Of a stretch of DNA of 40,111 nt, positions 17,551 to 26,468 are shown piece by piece. Under the pieces are notes generated by a model. That model was not told where the DNA came from. It made no database searches and was given only the letters and a program-made list of their open reading frames with translations. Within the stretch, counting starts at the first letter, position 1; each line of letters starts with the position of its first letter. The translations under genes were made by a program, and so were the position numbers. This DNA comes from CAWVWD01 sp965662365 (GTDB lineage Bacteria > Bacteroidota > Bacteroidia > Chitinophagales > Saprospiraceae). The stretch lies in NCBI GenBank assembly GCA_965662365.1, contig CBFIHR010000037.1, positions 1 to 40,111 of the forward strand, in the 5' to 3' direction.

Positions 17551-19296
17551 CTACACGCTTTGAGGCAGCTCAAAAACAAAAGCAACACCCACATCATAAT
17601 TGGAGTCAATCCATATTTTACCACCGGCTTTATCAATTATTTTTTTGACAATAGCCAGGCCTATTCCTGTACTTTCTATAGAATCTCGAGATTCTAACAT
17701 TTGAAATACCTTAAAAATCTTATCATGGTATTTTTTAGCAATTCCAATACCGTTATCTCTGATTGTAAATTGAAATTTGTTTCCTAAATCTTTCCAATAA
17801 ATATCAATTTTTCCAGCTGACTTATCATTGTATTTGACAGCATTTCCAATTAAATTTTGAAAAATCTGATAAGCTTCTGTTTGATTAAAGATAATTGAAG
17901 GTAATTCGTTTGGCAGATTGATCTCGAAATCATCAGGAACAACCGTATCTATAACTTCAGCTACAAGTTCTTGCAGATTGACTTCTTTGGCTTCAATATC
18001 TTGATGACCGATTTTTGAAAACTCTAAGATACCATTAATCAAACTATTCATACGATAAATCCGTTTTTGAATCAATTGAAAATAGTCGTTAATCATCTCT
18101 TTTGATAAATTCTCTGCCCTAAAGTCTTCACGCATCATAGTCACTAAGCTTCCTATTCCTCGAATCGGTGCTTTCAAATCGTGAGAGACAATATAAGATA
18201 ACTCCTGTAATTCCGTATTTGTCCGTTCTAATTTAGCAAAATTGGCTTTTAATTCTTCTTCTGCCGCCTTTCGTTTCGTGATATCTCGGATAGATAAGAT
18301 AATTCTTCTTTGATTTTCATTATTGATAAAAGTCGTGACCGAAACCGAAACAGGAACCTTTTTTTGATGCTTTGTTTGTAAAATCGTCTCATATTTCAGT
18401 CCTTGACTTTCGTCATTAATACCCTGAAAATCAGTTAATAATATAGTTGGAAACTGATTTTTTAAATCCTTAATCGTAAAATTTGTCAGACGAGTAACCG
18501 CCTCATTAATTGTATTAATTTGACCATCATTATTGAGTACAATAACCATTTCAGCCAGTGACGCCATCACATTATCTAAATAATTTTTAGACACAGTCGT
18601 TGAATCAATCGTTTCCAGCATTTTATTAAAATTATTGTACAAAATGCTAATTTCATCACCGTACGGATTATTTTCTATTCGCTTTCTGTAATTTTGAGTT
18701 TTAACAACAGCTTCGATCATTTTAACCAATTCGAAAATTGGACGAGTGATGATTTTTTGAATCCACGAACTTGCTACAATCAACAACACAAAAGCTAACA
18801 CACTCAAGAACACAATTCCAATGTAAATATTCTTTAATAATTTTTGTAAATTATCTGTATTGTTGATGATAAACAGCGTTCCCAGATTTTCATTTTTGTA
18901 CTGAATAGCTTTATAATGAATAAAGTTTTTGTCCTCAAACCGATTCGTTTTATTTTCTAAATAAGCACTTAAAACTGTACTGTCAATCATTTTATAACTG
19001 GCAATAACTTCATTTTTCGTATTCAAAACGGCTGCATAAGTGACATCTGGTAATGCTTTAAAATTATCTAAATCGTCTTTCAAAGCATTTTTATCATCAA
19101 ATAAAAGATTAGGTACTACAAAAGCCGTTGTCAAATCTGAAAAAGCCGTTACTTGATTTTCTACAGCCAACCTTCCATTCTTTTTGATAATATAAATGCT
19201 GATAATCGTACCAATGATAATCACCGGTAGTATTATCGCAACATTAATCAAGACAAGTTTGCGTCTAAAAGGTAGCTTATTAAAGAAATCTATCAT
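17551..19296 (-). CDS. Membrane sensor histidine kinase (HAMP-PAS-HisKA-HATPase)
   Basis: A 581-residue hybrid-free sensor kinase. TM1 is at about 12-36. A periplasmic domain of about 120 residues (37-155; CHASE8-like from memory) follows, then TM2 at about 156-178. HAMP is at 180-235 (TRPIFELVKMIEAVVKTQNY), and PAS at about 240-345, ending ILSIRDITKRKAAEEE. HisKA has the phospho-acceptor His372 in SYIVSHDLKAPIRG. The HATPase domain has FQNLIGNAVKYNDK (N box), IRDNGIGIAKKY (G1) and GIGLAIVKKI. ATG at 19294-19296 is taken; the codon before it is TTG. No response regulator lies beside it. It sits downstream of a PhnD-like binding lipoprotein and a porin, which suggests the binding protein feeds it a signal (inference). 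Confidence 0.92.
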   Translation of the reverse strand: MIDFFNKLPFRRKLVLINVAIILPVIIIGTIISIYIIKKNGRLAVENQVTAFSDLTTAFVVPNLLFDDKNALKDDLDNFKALPDVTYAAVLNTKNEVIASYKMIDSTVLSAYLENKTNRFEDKNFIHYKAIQYKNENLGTLFIINNTDNLQKLLKNIYIGIVFLSVLAFVLLIVASSWIQKIITRPIFELVKMIEAVVKTQNYRKRIENNPYGDEISILYNNFNKMLETIDSTTVSKNYLDNVMASLAEMVIVLNNDGQINTINEAVTRLTNFTIKDLKNQFPTILLTDFQGINDESQGLKYETILQTKHQKKVPVSVSVTTFINNENQRRIILSIRDITKRKAAEEELKANFAKLERTNTELQELSYIVSHDLKAPIRGIGSLVTMMREDFRAENLSKEMINDYFQLIQKRIYRMNSLINGILEFSKIGHQDIEAKEVNLQELVAEVIDTVVPDDFEINLPNELPSIIFNQTEAYQIFQNLIGNAVKYNDKSAGKIDIYWKDLGNKFQFTIRDNGIGIAKKYHDKIFKVFQMLESRDSIESTGIGLAIVKKIIDKAGGKIWIDSNYDVGVAFVFELPQSV

Positions 19297-19554
19297 CAAT
19301 TGATTGCTTGTAGTTTCGTGTTTAGTGATGAATAAACAGCACCATCAGGTACGTTTGATTTCTTTTTCAGAACAAACCAAAAAATCATGAAACAACCGAA
19401 CGTTATGAGGTGATTTTTTTTAGTAAAGTTATTCGGAAAAAGAAAAAGTATTATAATATTGACTATTTATTCTTCATCACTTAGCCTCTAAAGTAAATAA
19501 ATATTCCCATGTTTGGTTGATTATTGTTAATTACCTCCAGAATAATTTAAAACG

Positions 19555-20430
19555 CTAATCAGGGTTGACATAAAATTTTTCCATCCCTAAATCCTCCAAC
19601 ATTCTGTACGCTTCTTGAGTAGTTTTTGTGATTTTTTTAATCGGAATCTTTTCTAAATACGCATTAAGTTCCTCATCGCTCCCCATCTCTAACAGAGCAT
19701 TGACAACCGCTTCACGAGTTTGCTTATCTACTCTCGGATGAATTACAATCGGATGCGGAGGCGTTTTTTGAGTTTCATAAAATATACGCAATTGATTTTT
19801 AATATCATCGCCCAACTCATTGAAAGTACGCATAACGCCACCTCCAGCACGGGTTTTTCCTTCCAAAACACTTAGATAAGAGTTCGTATGCGTTTTGACA
19901 TAAACCGGTTCTATCTCAATATTATGAACCGTCTTTAGTTCCGTTCGCATCAATAAGGAAGCCCCCAAAGCATTCGGAGCAGGAAACGATAACTTTTCGC
20001 CATCTAACTCCTTAATATCTCGAATATTATCTTCTTTTTTGACCACTAAAACTCCAAAAAGCGACTTCGTACCATCACGAAGTACCGCTTCATAACCTTG
20101 CATCTGATTCGCTACGACCGAATGATACGGGTTCATATAGGCAATATCGTATGTCCCTTTCTGATACTCTTTTTCGAACTCTGGGATACTCGGCGTTCCG
20201 ATAATTTGAAATTTATACCCAGTTTTCTGCTCCAATTCCTCAATAATAGGAGACCAAATTGTTATAATTCGCTTTGGCGAAAATTGCGGCACAACCCCAA
20301 TTTTTAATACTTTTTGAGTTGCTGCCTGTTCTATTTCGCTGGTCGTAGTTGATGATTCTGCATTTGGATCACATGCCGAAAATAAGAATATCAAACAGCT
20401 AAATAAAATCGTGAAGTTTAATAATTTCAT
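19555..20430 (-). CDS. PhnD-like phosphate/phosphonate-type substrate-binding lipoprotein
   Basis: A 291-residue lipoprotein with a signal sequence ending at the lipobox LFSAC (Cys20). The mature part is a type II periplasmic binding protein: KIGVVPQFSPKRIITIWSPIIEELEQ at the start, FEKEYQKGTYDIAYMNPYHSVVANQ, LFGVLVVKKEDNIRDIKELDGEKLSFPAPNALGASLL, and the PhnD-like GGGVMRTFNEL. Relatives bind phosphite, phosphonate or similar oxyanions for ABC import. No permease or ATPase gene is nearby, and the next gene is a sensor kinase, so a sensory role is more likely than transport (inference). It starts at ATG 20428-20430, 94 bases after the porin gene on the same strand. Confidence 0.85.
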   Translation of the reverse strand: MKLLNFTILFSCLIFLFSACDPNAESSTTTSEIEQAATQKVLKIGVVPQFSPKRIITIWSPIIEELEQKTGYKFQIIGTPSIPEFEKEYQKGTYDIAYMNPYHSVVANQMQGYEAVLRDGTKSLFGVLVVKKEDNIRDIKELDGEKLSFPAPNALGASLLMRTELKTVHNIEIEPVYVKTHTNSYLSVLEGKTRAGGGVMRTFNELGDDIKNQLRIFYETQKTPPHPIVIHPRVDKQTREAVVNALLEMGSDEELNAYLEKIPIKKITKTTQEAYRMLEDLGMEKFYVNPD

Positions 20431-20524
20431 AATTATACAAGATTTATATATTCGTTACTTTCTGAATAGGTGTTTATTTAGAAAGCAAATATTCGATATT
20501 TACCTATTTACCTTATCTACTATT

Positions 20525-21772
20525 TTACATCAATTCTATTTTTGTAGCCAGTGACAACCAAAGATAATATCCGTTTGTCCCTTCATTAGCTGCAATATTT
20601 TGAATATACTGCCATGAGTTTGTCGGTAAAATATACGAATATCCCAGGGTCAGCGTCGAGCCTTTTTGAACTCTATACTTAGTAATAATATCTAATTCCC
20701 CTCCTAAATTTTGTTTCATTATTACATTATTATCATCAAAGATAGGATTTGTCAAATAGAACTGATAATACGTAATCATCGTCGATAAATCTTTGATAGG
20801 ATTAAGATTTAATCGTAAAAAATATTCAGTTAATCCACCACTGTTTGTTTGTGCTTCAAGATTATTCCTAAAAAGGTTCGCATTTCCCCAAAACGCAAAC
20901 CTTGCCCCTTCCAAAATATCAAAGGTGTGCAACGTATTTTGATAATCTACATTTGTATTTGTCGCATCATGACCAGACGTATATTCTGTACCGAGGGTAA
21001 GTGTCCCTTGTTTAAAAAGCTTATACCCTACTTTTCCTGCTAATAAGTAAGCCGATACACTACGACCGTCATTATGCTTTCCAAATTGATAAAACCCCTC
21101 TGCCTGAAATGAAAATTTATCAATCGAATGAATCACTTTTGTTCCGATAGTTTGCTTATAAAAAACAGTGTCTGAATTTACTTTTTGATAACCAGCACTG
21201 ATAGCCGTCCCTGATAAAATGAGACCATTATCAAAATATTTCTTTAAATATCCAAAAGTGAAATTTTTAAAAGTACTATTATTAAAAAATTGATTACCAA
21301 AAAGATTCGCTTGACTATTATTCAAGCTATAGCCCAAATCAACATACAACGAATCTTTTGCATATTTCGCCAAAATTGCATCGTACGCAAATCCTTCTTG
21401 ACGGCGATTTCGCACGGCCATCATTCGACCTCTGTCATATTGCAACGCCTGACGACCGACTCTTATCCCCCAATTTTTTGGTAAATCATAATGTATCCAA
21501 GCTTCGTAGAATGATAACATATCCTCCTCGCCCCAAGTTCTTGCATCTTGACCAGTCAACCTGAATTTTAAATTATCTTTCTGATAATCCGCAGTTAAAC
21601 GAGTGCGTTGATTAATTAAATAAGCCGGTTCTTGATTAATACTTGGCAACGAAGCAAATCCATAACGCAATTCGCTGCGAGGACGAACTTCTGTACTCAA
21701 ATTCAGTTGTGCGAAACTCTGAACAATAAAACACATAAAAATGCTTGTCCAGAAAGTAATTTTTACTTTCAT
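20525..21772 (-). CDS. Alginate-export-family outer membrane porin
   Basis: A 415-residue outer-membrane beta barrel with a signal peptide (MKVKITFWTSIFMCFIVQSFAQ). Strands alternate with turns throughout. The N-terminal half has LSTEVRPRSELRYGF, NQRTRLTADYQKDNLKFRLTGQDARTWGE, WIHYDLPKNWGIRVGRQALQYDRGRMM, which is how the alginate_exp porin family looks; the last strands read GGELDIITKYRVQKGSTLTLGYSY and GYYLWLSLATKIEL. It probably lets a small anion or sugar through the outer membrane. It is first in a porin, binding lipoprotein, histidine kinase row. TAACTTTG on the minus strand at 21846-21853 could be its -7 box, but it has no -33 partner. Confidence 0.8.
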   Translation of the reverse strand: MKVKITFWTSIFMCFIVQSFAQLNLSTEVRPRSELRYGFASLPSINQEPAYLINQRTRLTADYQKDNLKFRLTGQDARTWGEEDMLSFYEAWIHYDLPKNWGIRVGRQALQYDRGRMMAVRNRRQEGFAYDAILAKYAKDSLYVDLGYSLNNSQANLFGNQFFNNSTFKNFTFGYLKKYFDNGLILSGTAISAGYQKVNSDTVFYKQTIGTKVIHSIDKFSFQAEGFYQFGKHNDGRSVSAYLLAGKVGYKLFKQGTLTLGTEYTSGHDATNTNVDYQNTLHTFDILEGARFAFWGNANLFRNNLEAQTNSGGLTEYFLRLNLNPIKDLSTMITYYQFYLTNPIFDDNNVIMKQNLGGELDIITKYRVQKGSTLTLGYSYILPTNSWQYIQNIAANEGTNGYYLWLSLATKIELM

Positions 21773-21980
21773 AATTAAGGTTCTAATATATTAGTTGGAA
21801 AACTTTGGCCTTTAGAAGTATCAAATATTGATTGAATAATTCGCCAAAGTTATTTTTTTTAATAAAAAGATAATGAGACTTTATACACATTTTAGCTCCT
21901 CATAAATATTTCATCGACCGAATATGAATATTTTTCGGATTTCCTATCGTCTAAATCATACCATTTTATTCATTTATTTT

Positions 21981-23156
21981 TCATAAAAATGATTCCGGAA
22001 AGCGAAAATAAGGTATCAATTGCTTATGCTCCTCTATCAGCCACAAAATAGGACATCGACTTTTGACAATCGGTTTTTCGCCTTTTCCATCTGTAAAATA
22101 GACAATCGCATCTGCTCGAAATTTATCATTTGCGTAAGCAATAACAGGATTAAAGGACGTTCCTCCTTTGCCCTTGACAAATTTTGGCATTTTCCCGTTA
22201 TAATCATAGTATCGGTGTATTTCGACATCACATTCTACAATATGAATCAGCGCACCTTGTCGCCAAATATGGTAGATTTCATCGAAAAATTGTTGAAATA
22301 ACGTTTCTTTAATCGAAGCAGAAGTATCTATCGCAATTAAGATTTTTTGACGTTTATAGATTTTCATGCCGGGTGTCGTGCCGTAACGTTTTGAAGGTCG
22401 ACGGATCGTATTTTTCAGAAAAGTTTTTCTACTTTTATTCGTAAATAATCGTAAAACTCGTTTCCAATTAATACTTGACTGTCGTTTTTTTAATCGTTCT
22501 TTTATGAGTATTTCCAAGCCTTGCGGCAAATCACCAACATCATTACTTCGCTCAAAACGTTGCCAAGCAGTAGATAACGCCTCCATGATTTTTTGTTCAA
22601 TAATTTTTTGTTCACCACTTGTCTTTGTTTGTCCCCAAAGTGTATGTTGAGCGAGTTTTTGATGAGATTCCGTCAATGTTTTTTGTAAAAATTGTCGAGC
22701 ATTAGTATTCCCATATTCTGGTTCAATAAGGATTTCTAAAAATCGCTTATAATAAAAATCGAGCGTTTTATTAGGTGGCAAGTTGATATCACTAAAATCA
22801 TTTAACGTAATCGAATCATAGGTCAATTGTTCCGTATCAATCAACTGATTAATCGTCAAATCAGCAGCAACGCCAAATAAATCATCATTTTGATAAGTTT
22901 CAGAACGATTCAGATGACCAAAAATTAGATGTAACAATTGATGTTTAATTTCTCCTTTTTTTAAATCTACCTTGTGCAATGTATTCTCCCAGTAAGTTTC
23001 ATTGATCAATAGTGCCAACTCATTATTATCATCGACATCAATCGCTATCGTTTCCGTTTTATCAGAAATTTGCTTTTTGAAATGCGTCAGAAAATGTCCA
23101 AAAAACGGCTCTTTAAGCAATAAATCAATTGATACTTGATGTACAGGATTTTGCAT
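21981..23156 (-). CDS. VWA-domain protein with degenerate metallopeptidase-like domain (DUF2201-like)
   Basis: A 391-residue cytosolic protein of two parts. The N-terminal half resembles the putative metallopeptidase domain of DUF2201-type proteins; the zinc motif reads HQLLHLIFGH (72-81), so the HExxH Glu is replaced by Gln73 while all three His remain. The C-terminal half is a von Willebrand A-like domain with the MIDAS start IAIDTSASIKE (DTSAS at 277-281), GGTSFNPVIAYAND and IVYFTDGKG. Family members usually pair with a MoxR-type AAA+ ATPase; none lies in this window. It starts at ATG 23154-23156. No promoter box was seen. Function unknown; the Gln suggests a binding rather than hydrolytic role, unless Gln is normal in this clade. 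Confidence 0.75.
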   Translation of the reverse strand: MQNPVHQVSIDLLLKEPFFGHFLTHFKKQISDKTETIAIDVDDNNELALLINETYWENTLHKVDLKKGEIKHQLLHLIFGHLNRSETYQNDDLFGVAADLTINQLIDTEQLTYDSITLNDFSDINLPPNKTLDFYYKRFLEILIEPEYGNTNARQFLQKTLTESHQKLAQHTLWGQTKTSGEQKIIEQKIMEALSTAWQRFERSNDVGDLPQGLEILIKERLKKRQSSINWKRVLRLFTNKSRKTFLKNTIRRPSKRYGTTPGMKIYKRQKILIAIDTSASIKETLFQQFFDEIYHIWRQGALIHIVECDVEIHRYYDYNGKMPKFVKGKGGTSFNPVIAYANDKFRADAIVYFTDGKGEKPIVKSRCPILWLIEEHKQLIPYFRFPESFL

Positions 23157-23225
23157 TTAAATGTATTTTTTATGGAAATTACAGCACTTTAAAACATCAG
23201 ATATTTTTATAGGAGTAAAATAACT

Positions 23226-24215
23226 TTATATTTTTATTAAAATTCCACCGATTGAAAAACCGGCGGCTGTTCCACAAAGTAATACTGTGTGTCCTTGCTG
23301 AATTGTACCATTTTCCATATTTTCAATCAAAACCGACGGAATAGAAGCTGCAATGCAATTACCTTTAGTTTTTAAATTTCGTAACACCTGACCTTCTGAA
23401 AAATTATACAGTTTCTCAAACATCCAAACGCCCATTTTACTCGCTTGATGCGGAATAATGAAATCAACATTTTCAATCGTTCCTTCTAAATCTTTAAAAA
23501 AATCATTCATAAAAACAGGGATTTTTTGCTTTGCCATTCGCAGCAGTTTTTTCCCTTCCATTTTGAAAGAGTGCAACTCTGGCGAATACGGATTATCCTT
23601 AAAGAACAAAGCATTGCCACCACCACGAATAATCGTATTATAAGCTCCTTCCGCATAGGTTTTCATATCAAAATGAACCGCACCGCCCACCGCATTTTCA
23701 TCAAAAGATAAAATCATAGCCGCTGCACCATCACCAAATAACGTCAAGGTTTCCCAATTCTCTGGGTTCAGGCCTTTTGAAGCTATTTCACTGCTCACGA
23801 TCGCAATATTTCGATACCTTTTCCCATCTAAAAAACGGCTCGCATAATCCATTGCAGCGACGAAACTAAGACAAGTTGCGTCCATATCAATACAGGCAAA
23901 ATCCGTATTTTCACTTTCAGTCAATTCATATTTTATCAAGCTCGATTGATTCGGTAAAGGATAGTCATAAGTTGCTGATGCAGAGATTAATAAGTCAATA
24001 TCATCGACTTTCATCTCGGCTTTTGCCAATGCTTTTTCCAATGCTCTCGCACCTAAAAAAGCATTCGTTTCAGTAATCACATGATGTCTGACTTTTACAC
24101 CAGAGTAACGTTCTGACCAACCATTCGGTAAACCATATTTTGATTCTAAATCACTTGATTTTACTATATTTTCAGGGTAATTTGTGCCTAATCCTATTAT
24201 TCTGAACGGTTTCAT
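23226..24215 (-). CDS. Beta-ketoacyl-ACP synthase III-like enzyme
   Basis: A 329-residue thiolase-fold condensing enzyme related to FabH. The Cys-His-Asn set is present: Cys115 in DMDATCLSFVAAM, His in IIPHQASKMG, and Asn in KGNCIAASIP. It ends LLCGTAAGFSIGGILIKI, the usual glycine-rich closing motif. The frame extends 23 codons further to an ATG at 24284, but that stretch lies in a terminator hairpin and gives a hydrophobic peptide unlike KAS III enzymes, so the ATG at 24213-24215 (MKPFRIIGLGTNYPENIV) is taken. No fatty-acid or polyene genes lie nearby, so it could be housekeeping FabH, a second FabH-like copy, or an OleA/DarB-like enzyme of special metabolism. Confidence 0.85.
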   Translation of the reverse strand: MKPFRIIGLGTNYPENIVKSSDLESKYGLPNGWSERYSGVKVRHHVITETNAFLGARALEKALAKAEMKVDDIDLLISASATYDYPLPNQSSLIKYELTESENTDFACIDMDATCLSFVAAMDYASRFLDGKRYRNIAIVSSEIASKGLNPENWETLTLFGDGAAAMILSFDENAVGGAVHFDMKTYAEGAYNTIIRGGGNALFFKDNPYSPELHSFKMEGKKLLRMAKQKIPVFMNDFFKDLEGTIENVDFIIPHQASKMGVWMFEKLYNFSEGQVLRNLKTKGNCIAASIPSVLIENMENGTIQQGHTVLLCGTAAGFSIGGILIKI

Positions 24216-24259
24216 AATTTTAATTTTAATCGTAAAACTCAGTAAAAATACCAAAATAA

Positions 24260-24293
24260 AAATGGAGAATAAAGTTACCTTCATTCTCCATTT
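24260..24293 (-). terminator. Intrinsic terminator after the cyclophilin gene
   Basis: AAATGGAGAAT (24260-24270) pairs perfectly with ATTCTCCATTT (24283-24293), with a 12-base loop. On the minus strand the stem runs into TTTTTATTTTGG. It lies 52 bases after the cyclophilin stop and covers the upstream ATG of the KAS III frame. Confidence 0.8.
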
Positions 24294-24345
24294 ATATAAT
24301 TTACATTGAATGTCGATTCGTCAAAACATACAATTACCAACTTGC

Positions 24346-24864
24346 TTACGCTTCTACTTCCAACGCACCACAATCTGCAATAACAACAGCAGGTCGAGGT
24401 CTGTCAGAATAGTCTGTCGGTACGTTTTCAATCGCTCTTACAACGTCCATCCCTTCGACAACTTCCCCAAAAACAACGTGACGATTATCCAACCAAGCCG
24501 TTGTTACTGTTGTAATAAAAAACTGAGAACCATTTGTATCTGGACCAGCATTAGCCATAGACAAGATACCAGGTCCGGTGTGTTTTAATCCAAAATTTTC
24601 ATCATCAAAACGGTCACCGTAAATAGACTTTCCACCACGACCATCACCGCTTGTGAAATCTCCACCCTGAATCATAAAATCCTTGATTACACGGTGAAAA
24701 CCTGATGCTTTATAGCCAAAACCATGTTCGTGTGTACATAATTCATAAAAGTTTTTAACTGTTTTTGGGACAATATCACCAAATAAGCCAATCACAATTC
24801 TACCAGCTTCTTCTCCGCCAATCGTAATATCAAAAAATACTTTGTGTGTTATATTCTTTTCCAT
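24346..24864 (-). CDS. Cyclophilin-type peptidyl-prolyl cis-trans isomerase
   Basis: A 172-residue single-domain cyclophilin without signal peptide, so cytosolic. Catalytic and binding motifs are FHRVIKDFMIQGGDF (Arg58, Phe63, Gln66), TGPGILSMANAGPDTNGSQFFIT, and the Trp/His pair in TAWLDNRHVVFGEV. It speeds proline isomerisation during folding. The frame stays open to a GTG at 24894, but that GTG overlaps the TACTTTTG promoter box, so the ATG at 24862-24864 is chosen. It lies downstream of hisIE on the same strand, but it has its own promoter and a terminator. Confidence 0.93.
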   Translation of the reverse strand: MEKNITHKVFFDITIGGEEAGRIVIGLFGDIVPKTVKNFYELCTHEHGFGYKASGFHRVIKDFMIQGGDFTSGDGRGGKSIYGDRFDDENFGLKHTGPGILSMANAGPDTNGSQFFITTVTTAWLDNRHVVFGEVVEGMDVVRAIENVPTDYSDRPRPAVVIADCGALEVEA

Positions 24865-24893
24865 AATTATGTTAAATTTAAAAAAATCTGCCA

Positions 24894-24901
24894 CAAAAGT
24901 A
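24894..24901 (-). promoter_or_regulatory. -7 element of the cyclophilin gene
   Basis: TACTTTTG on the minus strand matches TAnnTTTG, 29 bases before the ATG at 24864. It overlaps the alternative GTG start. The -33 region is AT-rich without a clear TTG. Confidence 0.5.
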
Positions 24902-24945
24902 CAACATTCAAATTCATTTTTATAATGAAAAATTGACTCATGAAT

Positions 24946-25539
24946 TTACTCATGCCTATTTCTTAATATTTCAACGACTTCCTGCAATTTTACACCTTTA
25001 GCAACCAATAAAACCTCCAAATGATACAACAAATCCGCTGCCTCATTCAAAAACAAATCTCGGTTATCATCTTTCGCCTCAATCACAACTTCAACTGCCT
25101 CCTCTCCTACTTTTTGAGCGATTTTGTTAATACCTTTTTTAAATAATGAAGCAGTATATGATTTCGTGTGAGGCTTATTTTTTCTATCCAAAATCACTCG
25201 CTCCAAATCATATAAAAACGCATCGTCACGATTCACTTCTTGAAAACAAGTATCGCTTCCCGTATGACAAACTTCGCCAACAGGATTTACTCTTATCAAT
25301 AAAGTATCCTCATCACAATCTTCTTTAATACTAACCACATTTAGAAAATTTCCAGAAGTTTCGCCTTTCGTCCAAAGTCGATTTTTCGTCCGACTAAAAA
25401 ACGTCACTTTTCCTTCTTCTTGAGTTTTTTTCAAGGCTTCGGCATTCATAAATCCTAACATCAAAACTTGATTCGTTTTCGCATCTTGAATGATAGCTGG
25501 AATTAAGCCGTTTAATTTATTGTAGTTTAAATTTTTCAT
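24946..25539 (-). CDS. hisIE: Bifunctional phosphoribosyl-AMP cyclohydrolase / phosphoribosyl-ATP pyrophosphatase
   Basis: Catalyses steps 2 and 3 of histidine synthesis. It has 197 residues from ATG 25537-25539 (MKNLNYNKLNGLIPAIIQD); an ATG 7 codons earlier is possible. The HisI part (about 1-110) has MLGFMNAEAL, FFSRTKNRLWTKGETSGN and the zinc/magnesium segment CDEDTLLIRVNPVGEVCHTGSDTCF. The HisE part (about 115-197) has KIAQKVGEEAVEVVIEAK and EAADLLYHLEVLL. It is the last gene of the his operon. A weak 8-bp stem (AAATTCAT 24910-24917 with ATGAATTT 24940-24947) overlaps its stop; no strong terminator follows. Confidence 0.97.
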   Translation of the reverse strand: MKNLNYNKLNGLIPAIIQDAKTNQVLMLGFMNAEALKKTQEEGKVTFFSRTKNRLWTKGETSGNFLNVVSIKEDCDEDTLLIRVNPVGEVCHTGSDTCFQEVNRDDAFLYDLERVILDRKNKPHTKSYTASLFKKGINKIAQKVGEEAVEVVIEAKDDNRDLFLNEAADLLYHLEVLLVAKGVKLQEVVEILRNRHE

Positions 25540-25556
25540 TTGCTTATAAAAAACCA

Positions 25557-25594
25557 TCATTCCGACATAAATCGGCCAACCTACGTCGGAATGA
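25557..25594. repeat. REP-like GTCATTCCG hairpin between hisIE and hisF
   Basis: TCATTCCGAC (25557-25566) pairs perfectly with GTCGGAATGA (25585-25594). The loop of 18 bases itself contains ATCGG. The core matches the hairpins after pgi and between hisA and hisH. No T tail follows on the minus strand, so it is not an obvious terminator of the his transcript. Confidence 0.65.
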
Positions 25595-25612
25595 CAGAAA
25601 TAATTTAGGTTT

Positions 25613-26368
25613 TCAAATCCGTACAGGAATATTTTTATTGTTCAAATAATTTTTCAAATCCAAAATCTCAATTTCTCCAAAGTGAAAAATACTTGCTGCC
25701 AAACCTGCATCTGCTTTTCCTTTTGTAAACGTATCATAAAAATCTTCCATCGAACCTGCTCCGCCAGACGCAATTACCGGAATTGACAAATTTTCCGAAA
25801 CCATTGCTAATGCTTCATTTGCAAAACCGGCTTTCGTCCCATCGTGATTCATTGAAGTGAATAAAATCTCACCAGCACCACGACTTTCCGCCTCTTTGCA
25901 CCAATCCAGCAATTTGATTTCGGTCGGAATACGACCACCAGCCAAATGCACCAGCCATTCGCCATCAACTTCTTTCGCATCAACCGCTACAACGACACAT
26001 TGTGACCCAAATGCCAACGCCAAATCATTGATTAATTGTGGATTTTTGACCGCAGCCGAGTTCACCGAGATTTTATCTGCACCACAACTCAACAAGACTT
26101 CCACATCTTCCACCGACCGAATTCCGCCGCCAATCGTAAACGGAATATTCAACTGTTCTGCTACTTTTTTGGCTAATTTCGACAGTGTTTTTCGCTTTTC
26201 GTGTGTCGCCGTAATATCCAGAAACACGACTTCATCAGCTCCAGCTTCCGCATATTTTTTTGCCAATTCCACAGGGTCACCAGCATCTCGTAACTGTACG
26301 AAATTGACACCTTTTACTGTTCGTCCGTCTTTGATATCAAGGCACGGAATTATTCTTTTTGCTAACAT
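25613..26368 (-). CDS. hisF: Imidazole glycerol phosphate synthase cyclase subunit
   Basis: A 251-residue TIM barrel that uses ammonia from HisH to turn PRFAR into imidazole glycerol phosphate and AICAR. The N-terminus MLAKRIIPCLDIKDGRTVKG includes the catalytic Asp11. Phosphate loops GGGIRSVEDVEVLLSCGADKISVNSAA and VIASGGAGSMEDFYD are present, with the second catalytic Asp in VVVAVDAKEVDG. It starts at ATG 26366-26368. The operon order hisH-hisA-hisF-hisIE keeps the two synthase subunits close. Confidence 0.98.
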   Translation of the reverse strand: MLAKRIIPCLDIKDGRTVKGVNFVQLRDAGDPVELAKKYAEAGADEVVFLDITATHEKRKTLSKLAKKVAEQLNIPFTIGGGIRSVEDVEVLLSCGADKISVNSAAVKNPQLINDLALAFGSQCVVVAVDAKEVDGEWLVHLAGGRIPTEIKLLDWCKEAESRGAGEILFTSMNHDGTKAGFANEALAMVSENLSIPVIASGGAGSMEDFYDTFTKGKADAGLAASIFHFGEIEILDLKNYLNNKNIPVRI

Positions 26369-26379
26369 TTTTTTATCTA

Positions 26380-26463
26380 AACCACAAAAGGCACAATGGA
26401 CACAAAAGAATTATGAAAAGTCTTTTGTAAAAATCTTTTGTGCCTTTTGTATCTTTTGTGGTT
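26380..26463. repeat. Tandem-word imperfect palindrome between hisF and hisA
   Basis: The left half AACCACAAAAGG, CACAATGGA, CACAAAAGAAT (period 9) is mirrored by the right half ATCTTTTGTGCC, TTTTGTATC, TTTTGTGGTT (26433-26463). The arms match at about 26 of 31 positions. It fills the 100-base gap between the hisA stop and the hisF start. The CACAAAGG word type recurs in Bacteroidota intergenic DNA in my experience. Confidence 0.8.
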
Positions 26464-26468
26464 AAAAA

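Noticed and set aside
26380..26463. Possible CRISPR-like array because of regularly spaced CACAAAAGG words
   Set aside because: The words are 9 bases apart without unique spacers and are mirrored as an inverted copy; no cas genes are present.
25857..26465. A 202-codon plus-strand open frame
   Set aside because: It is antisense to hisF and its repeat-filled upstream gap; the frame is the mirror of a well-supported gene and its translation has no recognisable motif.
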